Part shown: positions 6,250-13,084 of the stretch, one piece after another
How positions within the stretch are numbered: position 1 is the first letter of the stretch
Layout of the letters: every line of letters starts with the position of its first letter
Source of the DNA: Collinsella aerofaciens
GTDB lineage: Bacteria > Actinomycetota > Coriobacteriia > Coriobacteriales > Coriobacteriaceae
Reading direction: 5' to 3'
DNA length: 18,850 nucleotides
Assembly: GCA_008671285.1 (NCBI GenBank)
Contig: RPYR01000263.1
Location: forward strand, 1 to 18,850
Position numbers and translations under genes: made by a program
The notes under the pieces: generated by a model
Database searches by the model: none
The model's input: only the letters and a program-made list of their open reading frames with translations
Told to the model about the DNA's origin: nothing

Positions 6250-7950
6250 CTACTTCTTCCGATAGCGGCGGTTGCGGCTCGTCGATGAACCCATTACTTC
6301 GATGAGTCCTTTATCCGCCATTTTTGGCAGATGGTAGCGGACGGACGAAATTTTGCCCCCCGATGCAACCGCTATTTCTCGCGCCGTCATATCCACTTCG
6401 GCTCTGAGAGCCTCCAGGATCCTATCCGCTGTCGAAGCTGACGATTCTCTGCTCATATCGATAATCTCAAACGTGTCTTTGCCACATTTTGACAGGACAT
6501 GTTTATCGACAAGATTCCCGCAGATCAGGCGAATGTCATCCGAATCCCACTTCAGGGCCTCTCGTATTTTTTGAACATCGCATACGCACCCATGCTCCCG
6601 CATAAACATGAGCAATGTTTCCTCGCGATCCGTCAGCTCGGTGCCCACATGGCTCTGAATCCACGTGCGGTTTTCAGCAAGCTCCGCCCCGTGCCGGGAA
6701 AGCAGCACCGTAAACGAATCGGCCTTAACGATAAATTTCGGCCTTCCAAGCGAACGAGACTCCATCTCGCGAATCATAGCCGGGATACCAGATCCCTGGC
6801 TTTCTGCAACGGGCCCCTCGGCATGCTCTAACGGCGTCGCCCCCATTAGGCTCATGAGCTTTGGGTTTCGGCAGCGCGATTCCCCGTCTGCAAGATTGTC
6901 CACCGTCTTTCCGCCCCAAAGCCCACCGGGGTTTTTGATCTCTATTCTGTCTGGATAGATATCGACACTCACGGCCTGCCCCACAAACATGGGCGAATAT
7001 TCTCGATGGATGCAGGCGTTTGCCAAGGCCTCGCGCAAAACCTCCTGGGGAACTTCCCAATCCTCCCTTCTGCCAGCGCCTTGCACTATCGCCGCTTTGC
7101 GCAAGTTCCGTCCAATCGCGACAAGGGCATCTTCGATGCAAGCCGGAATCGGGCCATCGCACAACTGGCGGTCAATAAACCGGGGTTGCCCGGGTGCAGA
7201 TTTTTCCACATCGGAATGAACGGCGACATCAATCATGAGTTTGGGATAGAACTGCTGGGGGTAAATTCCCGCCGACAGAAGCCCTGCGAGCTTCACCGCA
7301 CCATCCTTTGTAGTGATATTGAGTCTGACCAGCTGTTTTTCCAGCGTATCGGCCCCGCGCAAAACGCGGGGGGTCTGCAGCCGGCGATTTGCGATAATAG
7401 ACCGCACGACATCTGGATCCAAATCCTCGACTGTTGCCTCCGAAACCACCGTGCCGTCTGCATCGCTCGGAAGCAACGCACTCTGCAGCTCATATAGCTC
7501 AGCGGGTGACATCTTGATATCTTTATCATCCACGCGCTTGTAGCTACCGTTCTGCACGCCGCGCGCGCCGATATAGCAAGGCTTCGCTTTAAGCTCAAGT
7601 TCAAAGATGCGCACCAGAAGCACCTGGAGCCCGTCGACCTCGCCTCGATCAAGCTCGTACCGTGGCGCATGGGTCACCACTGCCGCTGAGCCTCCGTCTC
7701 CGATACCCGAAACAAACTGATCGCGCACCCTATCGATAGCAAAGTTAGCCGAAGGAACAAATCCTTCGGCTTCGTTTAGGCCCAAAATAATGAGCCCACC
7801 CGCAGTGTTCGCAAAAGCGCTCACTGTCTCCCATACGTCTGCGCTCAATTTATTCGTGCAGGCTTTAACTTCTACCGATGCGTCATCAGTCCCCCGCCTG
7901 CGAAGGCGCTCAACGATAAGGCCAAGAGGTTCATCCAGCAGCATTGGCAT
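6250..7950 (-). CDS. AlbA_2 (Schlafen-like) / GHKL-ATPase / winged-helix putative regulator
   Basis: A 566-residue protein of the group often annotated as a predicted transcriptional regulator or RecG-like ATP-dependent helicase; no helicase motifs are seen. The N-terminal AlbA_2/Schlafen domain (about 8-150) shows SVEVKA and AFANTAGGLIILGLNE. A GHKL-type ATPase-like region (about 300-400) shows REALANACIHREY with N311, NPGGLW and SQGSGIP. Two winged-helix segments follow, about 440-490 and 508-566; the last has TAREIA...SSVRYHLPKMADKGLIE and a basic tail. The ATG at 7950 has only a weak purine-rich ribosome site that overlaps a CTCTCTAA motif. A second in-frame ATG lies two codons in. The upstream array at 7955-8165 suggests the protein binds there and controls itself. 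Some relatives occur in defence or stress loci, but its function here is unknown. Confidence 0.85.
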   Translation of the reverse strand: MPMLLDEPLGLIVERLRRRGTDDASVEVKACTNKLSADVWETVSAFANTAGGLIILGLNEAEGFVPSANFAIDRVRDQFVSGIGDGGSAAVVTHAPRYELDRGEVDGLQVLLVRIFELELKAKPCYIGARGVQNGSYKRVDDKDIKMSPAELYELQSALLPSDADGTVVSEATVEDLDPDVVRSIIANRRLQTPRVLRGADTLEKQLVRLNITTKDGAVKLAGLLSAGIYPQQFYPKLMIDVAVHSDVEKSAPGQPRFIDRQLCDGPIPACIEDALVAIGRNLRKAAIVQGAGRREDWEVPQEVLREALANACIHREYSPMFVGQAVSVDIYPDRIEIKNPGGLWGGKTVDNLADGESRCRNPKLMSLMGATPLEHAEGPVAESQGSGIPAMIREMESRSLGRPKFIVKADSFTVLLSRHGAELAENRTWIQSHVGTELTDREETLLMFMREHGCVCDVQKIREALKWDSDDIRLICGNLVDKHVLSKCGKDTFEIIDMSRESSASTADRILEALRAEVDMTAREIAVASGGKISSVRYHLPKMADKGLIEVMGSSTSRNRRYRKK

Positions 7951-7954
7951 TCCG

Positions 7955-8165
7955 TCTCTCTAAAACGATAGATTTATCTCTCTAAAGTATAGTATATCTC
8001 TCTAACTTTAGAGAGATAAGCACCTTATTTTAGAGAGACATTTAGAGAGATGTATCGAATTCACTGTTAGATAGCCCAATGCTATCTCTTTAACTGGCTT
8101 TCTCTTTAGAGAGACAATTAGAGAGACGAGCGCGACCTCTCTAATCAAGGGCACCACTCTTTAAG
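7955..8165. promoter_or_regulatory. Array of CTCTCTAA motifs upstream of the AlbA_2 gene
   Basis: Nine exact octamers: CTCTCTAA at 7956, 7978, 7998 and 8137, and its complement TTAGAGAG at 8008, 8030, 8042, 8106 and 8118. Looser forms occur at 8085 (TCTCTTTAA) and 8157 (CTCTTTAA). The pair at 7997-8016 makes the palindrome TCTCTCTAA-CT-TTAGAGAGA, extendable by two more bases on each side. Several successive spacings are 10, 12, 20 or 22 bp, close to whole helical turns. Possible -10 boxes for the gene (TATACT on the minus strand at 7986-7991 and 7991-7996) lie between copies, and the first copy overlaps the ribosome site. Best read as a multi-site operator. Confidence 0.75.
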
Positions 8166-8216
8166 GTGCACACTCCCTAACCGTGCCCTAAGTTGCGGTG
8201 AAATAGTCCCCCGATT

Positions 8217-8267
8217 AACCTGCCAAAAAGGGACAGGTTTATTTTGGCGGGTTTTATCTGGGGAAAC
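8217..8267 (+). repeat. Dispersed palindromic repeat, copy 4
   Basis: The best-preserved copy. The left arm AACCTGCCAAAA and the inner TTTTGGCGGGTT pair with one G-T mismatch around AGGGACAGGTTTA, and the element ends TTTTATCTGGGGAAAC. It lies upstream of the nuclease gene, in the same orientation as copies 1 and 3. Confidence 0.87.
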
Positions 8268-8379
8268 GCAAAATAGCCCCACATACACAACCACCGCAGC
8301 TCCATATGAGGCAAATGAATCAGTAGCGTCTATCCCAAATCTTGAGTATTTGTTCGACAGAACGGCCCCTGCCGGCTCC

Positions 8380-8388
8380 TGCTAGACT
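8380..8388 (+). promoter_or_regulatory. Possible extended -10 promoter of the nuclease gene
   Basis: TGCTAGACT fits the extended -10 form and lies 33 nt before the start codon at 8422. No good -35 is visible. By-eye prediction. Confidence 0.3.
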
Positions 8389-8421
8389 GGTAGATTCCCA
8401 ACCGTCCATCCAGGAGCCGCA

Positions 8422-9405
8422 ATGTCGCGCAAGTCCGCCTACAAGCAAGTACTTTCCATCGGCGCCGCCGTGGTGCTGGGGTTTGCGCTGTTCACAGGGT
8501 CGCTCGACGGAGCGCCCAAGTTGTTGTCGCCGCAAAGTGATGAACAGGCGGCAGCTCTGGCCGAAAAACAAAACGAAAGTCCCAGCCGCACCGACGACGA
8601 GGCGGACCTGGTCGATCGGCTCGAATCAGGAACGGCGAGCTCCCCGGACCCTCAAAACAGCCAGGACTCTGGCGATGGCTCTGAATCCGCCGCAACCGAC
8701 ACCGGTGACACTGCCTCCGCGGATAGTGCCGCAACCCCCATCGACGAGGTCGAAAACCCCGACCTCAACCGCGCCCGCGGTGTTTATCTCAGCAGCATTC
8801 CCGACTACGCCGGCAACCCCTACGTTGCCCTTCGCGCCGACAGCACGCACCCGCTGGGTATGCCGTCGTTCACGCTCGACGAGTACGAGCGCGCCACCGA
8901 AGAGGGCTGCTTTAAGAAATTCTCCAAGCTCGACAGCCTGGGCCGCACTCGCAAGGCGCTCGCCTGCGTAGGCCCCGAGTCGCTCGGACAGGGAAAGCGC
9001 GGCGATATCTCGCGCATCCATCCTGCCGGTTGGCACCAGCAGCGCTACGACTTTATTCCAGGCCAGAGCCTCTACAACCGCTGCCACCTCATCGCCTGGT
9101 CGCTCTGCGGCGAGAACGCCAATCGCAAAAATCTCCTCACCGGCACGCGCTACCTCAACGAGACGGGCATGCTGCCGTTTGAAGAGCAGATCCTCGACTA
9201 CATCCACGACACGGGCAACCACGTGCTCTACCGCGTCACGCCCATGTACAACGAAGAGGAACTCGTCTGTCGTGGCGTTCGTCTGGAAGCACAATCGATC
9301 GAGGACCACGGCAAGACCCTGTGCTTCCACGTGTACTGCTACAACCTGCAGCCGCACGTGCAGATTGACTACGCCACCGGCCGCAACCAGGCCACCGGAG
9401 AGTAG
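8422..9405 (+). CDS. DNA/RNA non-specific endonuclease, membrane-anchored or secreted
   Basis: A 327-residue protein. A short basic N-terminus and hydrophobic stretch (about 8-25, VLSIGAAVVLGFALF) form a signal peptide or membrane anchor. A low-complexity acidic, Ser/Ala/Thr-rich linker (about 36-115) follows, then a beta-beta-alpha-metal nuclease domain (about 120-310). Its core YNRCHLIAWSLCGENANRKN gives H222 as the likely general base, with an Asn nearby (N237 or N246) for the metal. The continuation LLTGTRYLN...GMLPFE is typical of the Gram-positive branch that writes NRCH instead of DRGH. Family members degrade extracellular DNA for nutrition, uptake or biofilm turnover. CAGGAG five bases before the ATG supports the start. 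The linker probably holds the enzyme away from the membrane. It appears monocistronic, and no competence genes are nearby. Confidence 0.9.
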   Translation: MSRKSAYKQVLSIGAAVVLGFALFTGSLDGAPKLLSPQSDEQAAALAEKQNESPSRTDDEADLVDRLESGTASSPDPQNSQDSGDGSESAATDTGDTASADSAATPIDEVENPDLNRARGVYLSSIPDYAGNPYVALRADSTHPLGMPSFTLDEYERATEEGCFKKFSKLDSLGRTRKALACVGPESLGQGKRGDISRIHPAGWHQQRYDFIPGQSLYNRCHLIAWSLCGENANRKNLLTGTRYLNETGMLPFEEQILDYIHDTGNHVLYRVTPMYNEEELVCRGVRLEAQSIEDHGKTLCFHVYCYNLQPHVQIDYATGRNQATGE

Positions 9406-9681
9406 GTTCAACCGGGGCCACGCCCGCATCGTTTGTCACCGACGCGCACGGGAGGCTAATTCTTGCCTCCTACGGCGCATTTCTATGACATGGGGCCATC
9501 TCTCCAAGATATCCGTATTGTCGATGAAGAGTAGAAGGCAGACGCCAGACAGGCAGCCAAAGCAGCGGAAGCCTTACACTAAAACGTGATTTATTCTTTG
9601 CAATCACAATCTCGATAAGTTAATCGAAGCAAAACAACGTAAAATGAAGGTAATTTTGCTTCAAAGTAATCAGGAGAAACT
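9406..9681. other. Intergenic region with possible decayed coding sequence
   Basis: No intact gene. One plus-strand frame from about 9432 reads FVTDAHGRLILASYGAFL and then stops. A shifted frame from about 9489 reads MGPSLQDIRIVDEE, a stop, then KADARQAAKAAEALH and a stop near 9585. Both look protein-like and may be fragments of a frameshifted gene, but no family is recognised. GGAGGC/GCCTCC (9451-9470) could form a small hairpin. The last part is AT-rich and holds the regulator's promoter region. Confidence 0.35.
9626..9662. promoter_or_regulatory. Inverted repeat before the GntR/UTRA gene
   Basis: GAAGCAAAA (9626-9634) is exactly complementary to TTTTGCTTC (9654-9662), with 19 bp between. 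A possible -10 (TAAAAT at 9640-9645) lies inside, 20 bp before the gene. It could be an autoregulatory operator. It does not resemble the ATAGACGTCTAT sites of the neighbouring operon. Confidence 0.4.
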
Positions 9682-10440
9682 GTGACCAATCGCGTCAACA
9701 ATTCACATATAAAAAAGGATTGTCCCACCCCCATCTATATGCAGGTGGTCGACTATCTGCGCGAGAACATCGCCTCAGGAGCTTGGGAGCAAGCATCCAA
9801 AATCCCGTCGGAAGTCGAGCTCATGAGCACGCTCGGCGTCAGCCGCGGCAGCATCAAAAAGGCCATTTCCAGGCTTGTTGATGAGGGCCTGCTTGAGCAA
9901 ATTCAGGGAAAGGGAACTTACGTTAAGTCAAAAGACATCTCTTTCCCCCTTACAGAGGGTCTTATCTCTTTCTCCGAATCTCTAATCGAGCAAGGTCTTT
10001 CTTTCGAAACAAGCATTCTCGATTGCGAAATTCGTAAGTCGGACGAAGATATTTCCAGACATCTCGGTATTGTCGAAGGTTCTGACTACCTTCATCTCGA
10101 GCGAGTGCGCAGCGTTGAGGGTGAACCTGTGATGTTCATCGAAAACAACATCAATATGGCACTTGTCCCAGGTATTGAAACAGCCGACTTTGTTAACGAA
10201 GGTCTCTTTGCAATAATCGAGCGGCTCTCAGGCCACCAGATCGAATACTCAAAGACCTCCTTTGTGGCAAAGCTCGCGGATACCCAACGCGCGGATGCGC
10301 TTGGTCTCTCTACGCAGTCCCCGCTTCTTCAGCAGCTTCAAACAGTCTACTTGGACAATGACTCTGCAATTGAATATGCGCGCGTATGGCTTAAATCCAG
10401 CAGGTTCCAGCTTGGCACCGTTTTTCAGCGCCGCCATTAA
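9682..10440 (+). CDS. GntR-family regulator, HutC/UTRA subfamily
   Basis: A 252-residue regulator with an N-terminal winged helix (about 17-82: PTPIYMQVVDYLRENIASG, IPSEVELMSTLGVSRGSIKKAISRL) and a C-terminal UTRA ligand domain (about 95-245) with the usual LHLERVRSVEGEPVMF core. It starts with GTG at 9682, preceded by AGGAG five bases upstream. UTRA-type repressors usually bind a sugar or sugar phosphate and control the adjacent transport operon. It is convergent with the glucitol-type PTS operon and shares a terminator with it, so it is the best candidate regulator of that block and a candidate to bind the ATAGACGTCTAT sites at 13722, 16220, 16242 and 17022. Its codon use is noticeably more AT-rich than that of the glmS or larE regions. 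Confidence 0.9.
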   Translation: MTNRVNNSHIKKDCPTPIYMQVVDYLRENIASGAWEQASKIPSEVELMSTLGVSRGSIKKAISRLVDEGLLEQIQGKGTYVKSKDISFPLTEGLISFSESLIEQGLSFETSILDCEIRKSDEDISRHLGIVEGSDYLHLERVRSVEGEPVMFIENNINMALVPGIETADFVNEGLFAIIERLSGHQIEYSKTSFVAKLADTQRADALGLSTQSPLLQQLQTVYLDNDSAIEYARVWLKSSRFQLGTVFQRRH

Positions 10441-10486
10441 AGCTCTTGAGAGCGGCGGCATTGCGCTTAGCATAATTCCAAAACGC

Positions 10487-10517
10487 AAAAAGGCGAACCC
10501 GTGGGTTCGCCTTTTTT
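10487..10517. terminator. Bidirectional terminator between the GntR/UTRA gene and the isomerase gene
   Basis: AAAAAGGCGAACCC and GGGTTCGCCTTTTTT form a hairpin with a GC-rich 8-9 bp stem and A/T runs on both sides, so it can stop transcription from either direction. It lies between the converging gene ends. Confidence 0.88.
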
Positions 10518-10525
10518 AAACGGTT

Positions 10526-11200
10526 TTAGTCCAGCGCGTCAAACAGCTCCGTAAGCAACGCTGCCCTGTCATCCGTAATCGCCAGGGCGCTCGAAATGCC
10601 GGTACCTTGCGCGCCAAGTCCAATCAGGCGACGAACGTCGCCTCCGCACCTGATTCCCGCTCCCTCCATGATAACGATGTCGGGATTGATGGACCTTACG
10701 GCAGCGATGGTCTCCGCGATGTAATCATCGCCGCTTGTATGGCCGGTTCCCACAAGGCTACTCGGCTCGCAAAGAATCACGTCCGGGTCCATCGCCGCAA
10801 CCGCTTTGGACTCTGTCACGCTATCGGCTGCAACAATGGTTAGAATCTCAAGCTCACGAGCGCGATCGATCGTTGCCGCCAACTTATCAACGGCCAGGGG
10901 GTGTGCCGTGTGATTTAGAAAGACAGCTTGAACTCCCGCGCTCTTAAGCGACTCAAGAGGTGTCAGTCCCATTCCTTTTCCGTCACCGACAAGATCGGCA
11001 TGCTGCGCTGTGGGAATTGCAAATTTCAAATCCTTCGCAACTGCGCAGAGCTCGGGAACGGGAGCAGTCCAAAAAATCGAATGATCTCGATCTTTTGCGA
11101 TTTCATCCGTAAGATGAGCCGCTGCAATTGAATCGTCCGCAAGCAAATAGGTCTTAGGACTGACTGTGAAAAGTGGCAGTTTTAAATCGGAACGTTTCAT
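10526..11200 (-). CDS. Triose-phosphate isomerase-like protein (archaeal-type length)
   Basis: A 224-residue TIM-barrel protein, short like archaeal-type TIM rather than the usual 250 residues. Probable catalytic residues: K16 in SPKTY, H97 in LNHTAH and E145 in CEPSSLVGTG. The phosphate loop GTGHTSG and a later IMEGAGIRCGGDV are as expected. The Asn that normally precedes the catalytic Lys (N-x-K) is replaced here (VSPK), and NHSE is NHTA, so it is divergent and could be a paralogue acting on another short sugar phosphate, such as a tetrulose phosphate. It is the last gene of the PTS operon, 48 bp after srlB. In the operon it would convert the dihydroxyacetone phosphate made by the aldolase. 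Whether it is the cell's main TIM cannot be judged, though its accessory setting argues against it. Confidence 0.82.
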   Translation of the reverse strand: MKRSDLKLPLFTVSPKTYLLADDSIAAAHLTDEIAKDRDHSIFWTAPVPELCAVAKDLKFAIPTAQHADLVGDGKGMGLTPLESLKSAGVQAVFLNHTAHPLAVDKLAATIDRARELEILTIVAADSVTESKAVAAMDPDVILCEPSSLVGTGHTSGDDYIAETIAAVRSINPDIVIMEGAGIRCGGDVRRLIGLGAQGTGISSALAITDDRAALLTELFDALD

Positions 11201-11248
11201 GAGAACACGTCCTTTCCGACTAATACATGGCCTGCCATACCGAGCGAT

Positions 11249-11602
11249 TTAGCCGTTGAAGCTAATCTCGATGCCGGTTTCCAGCTTGGGAAGCACGCTT
11301 GGTGTCACGAGAACCGTTCCAGGAAGCAGCTCTCGCTCGCCATCGAACGCAATGGTTAGATGACCGAGCCCTCCCATGTTCTCGTTCGCAGCTTCACCAA
11401 ACTCCTTAATCGTGTAGACCTGATCGCCGATGGAAATGGTGCCGCCCTCAGCAAGCACGTTATCCTCTGTAGGAGTTCCATCGTGAACGACGCAGATGTC
11501 GCGCAACTCTGCAGGAGCGGTCGGGCCAAACAGGACCACCATCTTCTCGTTGAGAAGCTCCTCAACAAACGAGCCGATCTCAGTGACCTTAACCTTGTAC
11601 AT
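11249..11602 (-). CDS. srlB: PTS glucitol/sorbitol-type EIIA component
   Basis: A 117-residue cytosolic phosphocarrier. It aligns by eye with E. coli SrlB across its length (an ITRIG-like start, an APAEL...CVVHDG middle, GHLTIAFDG, LPGTV). H40 in CVVHDG is the likely phosphorylated histidine that passes phosphate from HPr to the EIIB domain of the srlE product. AGGAG lies upstream of the ATG, and the gene starts 19 bp after gutM, inside the operon. The sugar cannot be deduced from EIIA. Confidence 0.92.
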   Translation of the reverse strand: MYKVKVTEIGSFVEELLNEKMVVLFGPTAPAELRDICVVHDGTPTEDNVLAEGGTISIGDQVYTIKEFGEAANENMGGLGHLTIAFDGERELLPGTVLVTPSVLPKLETGIEISFNG

Positions 11603-11621
11603 TTGATTTCTCCTATCTTTG

Positions 11622-12005
11622 TTACGCCGCAGGCGCAGTCATTGACCTGTCGATAACACGAATAGCCTGGGCAAAAGCATCGTGATAGCTTTCGTTGGCC
11701 AGATGGTCTAGGGCGGTCTCGATATTCAACCCCAACATCTCGCTCATCTCCGAAAACTCCGGTTTGAGGGAAAGCCCTTTGAGCTCATAGCAACCGTTAA
11801 TCACGCCGTCATGATCAGTCAGGATCATCACAAACGCCTTTCGGCTAAAACTCACCTTGCACATACCCGTGCCCAAGTATCCCTCATGATCGCGAGCGCG
11901 CTCATGGATGAGAACACGCACCCTCTTCCAATAGCGATACTGGGTGAATGTTCCTGCAAGCCATACAAGAATAAAGAAGGCTATTGTAATGAGTGCGTTG
12001 AGCAT
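11622..12005 (-). CDS. gutM: GutM-family glucitol operon protein
   Basis: A 127-residue protein with one N-terminal membrane-spanning segment (about 3-20, NALITIAFFILVWLAGTF), a basic turn, and a small soluble domain. It resembles E. coli GutM in length, topology and the KGL(S/T) region. GutM was described as an activator of the E. coli glucitol operon; its mechanism is not well defined. Placement between srlE and srlB is usual for Gram-positive glucitol-type operons. AAAGG precedes the start. It supports assigning the PTS to the glucitol family but not its substrate. Confidence 0.85.
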   Translation of the reverse strand: MLNALITIAFFILVWLAGTFTQYRYWKRVRVLIHERARDHEGYLGTGMCKVSFSRKAFVMILTDHDGVINGCYELKGLSLKPEFSEMSEMLGLNIETALDHLANESYHDAFAQAIRVIDRSMTAPAA

Positions 12006-12035
12006 AGCGGGCCTTTCCCTCTTAAAGCATTCAGT

Positions 12036-13055
12036 TTACAGGCCAAAGGACAGTACGTAGGCGAGAATAATCTGGATCGGGGTGGTAATCAGCTTGCCAA
12101 ACAGGAATGCAGGGTAACCGATTTCGATCGTCTCGGGCTTTGCCTCCATGAGAGTCATGCCAACGGGAGCAAAGTCAGAACCAACCTGGCAGTTGACGGC
12201 AAAGAAGCCGGGAAGGGCAAAGTTAGCGGGAATCGTGCCGTTGGCGATTTGGTCGCCAACAAGAACAGAAAGCACAGAAGCGATGATTGCGCCCGGGCAG
12301 ATCAATGGCGAAAGGAACGGGATTGAGCAGAACATGCCAATTGCCAGCATACCGGGCAGCGAGCCCGCAAGCGGAGTGAGAACGCCGGCAAGAACGTTCG
12401 CGAAACCCGTGTAGTTAATAATGCCGATCAACACCGAGACAAACGCCATAAAGGGGATGATGTTGCGGATAACGTCATTCACGGTATCACGTGCAGCCTG
12501 ATAGATGATGCTGATGACGCGACCAACGCCGGTGCCGATCTTAGAGACAACGTCCATAAACCCGTTAGACTGTTTGGACGCAATCTCGGCGCGCCCCTCA
12601 GCAATCTTTGCGTGAACGTTTTCCTTCGTCGTCTCCTCGTGTGCCTTTTCGGTCTTTACCGGCTCAGCGGGAACATCCGCGGCATCGACAAGAGCGATGC
12701 AATCGGGATTGACATCGGACGCAAAGAGATCCTCGGTGATGAACTGTGCCAGAGGGCCAGACGGGGAACCAGGTTTGATGTTCAGCGTCTTAAGACCCAT
12801 CTTGGGATAAGTGCCGCAGCGGGCCACGCCAGCGCAGTCGATAACAACAGCGCATGCCTGATCGGTCTCGATCGGGTCCTTAAACTGATCGTGCGCCTCG
12901 GCGCCGGTAAGCTCCGCGATGCGAAGGGCAACCGGACTGATTCCGCCCAGGGTCACGCTCAGAACATAGGGCTTTTCGGCCGTGGGGGTAATGATAAGGG
13001 GTCCGCCCCAACCGTTGCCGCCGTGGGACGCCTTTACGCTTTTAAATTCACTCAT
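12036..13055 (-). CDS. srlE: PTS glucitol/sorbitol-type EIIBC component
   Basis: A 339-residue protein with an N-terminal EIIB domain and a C-terminal membrane domain, as in E. coli SrlE. The start HGGNGWGGPL and the VIDCAGVARCGTYPK segment are family hallmarks; C74 is the likely phosphocysteine and C80 is also conserved. A charged linker (about 128-165) precedes the membrane part (about 170-339), whose IPFMAFVSVLIGII, LLSP-like (FLSPLICPGAIIA) and SDFAPVGM segments match the family. It transfers phosphate from EIIA to the incoming sugar and, with the srlA product, forms the channel. It follows srlA by 29 bp and has a good AAAGGAGA ribosome site. Confidence 0.94.
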   Translation of the reverse strand: MSEFKSVKASHGGNGWGGPLIITPTAEKPYVLSVTLGGISPVALRIAELTGAEAHDQFKDPIETDQACAVVIDCAGVARCGTYPKMGLKTLNIKPGSPSGPLAQFITEDLFASDVNPDCIALVDAADVPAEPVKTEKAHEETTKENVHAKIAEGRAEIASKQSNGFMDVVSKIGTGVGRVISIIYQAARDTVNDVIRNIIPFMAFVSVLIGIINYTGFANVLAGVLTPLAGSLPGMLAIGMFCSIPFLSPLICPGAIIASVLSVLVGDQIANGTIPANFALPGFFAVNCQVGSDFAPVGMTLMEAKPETIEIGYPAFLFGKLITTPIQIILAYVLSFGL

Positions 13056-13084
13056 GATCTAGACTCTCCTTTTGCGCTGAACCA

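Larger units (their letters stand above)
7951..8421. other. Intergenic region between the AlbA_2 gene and the nuclease gene
   Basis: A 471-bp gap between divergent genes, with no credible coding frame. It holds the CTCTCTAA array (7955-8165), a loose AGGGCAC/GTGCCCT inverted repeat (8148-8154 with 8183-8189), dispersed repeat copy 4 (8217-8267) and the nuclease promoter region (about 8340-8421). Confidence 0.7.

Noticed and set aside
7955..8165. CRISPR array
   Set aside because: The repeated unit is only about 8 bp, occurs in both orientations and has irregular short spacing; no cas genes are near.
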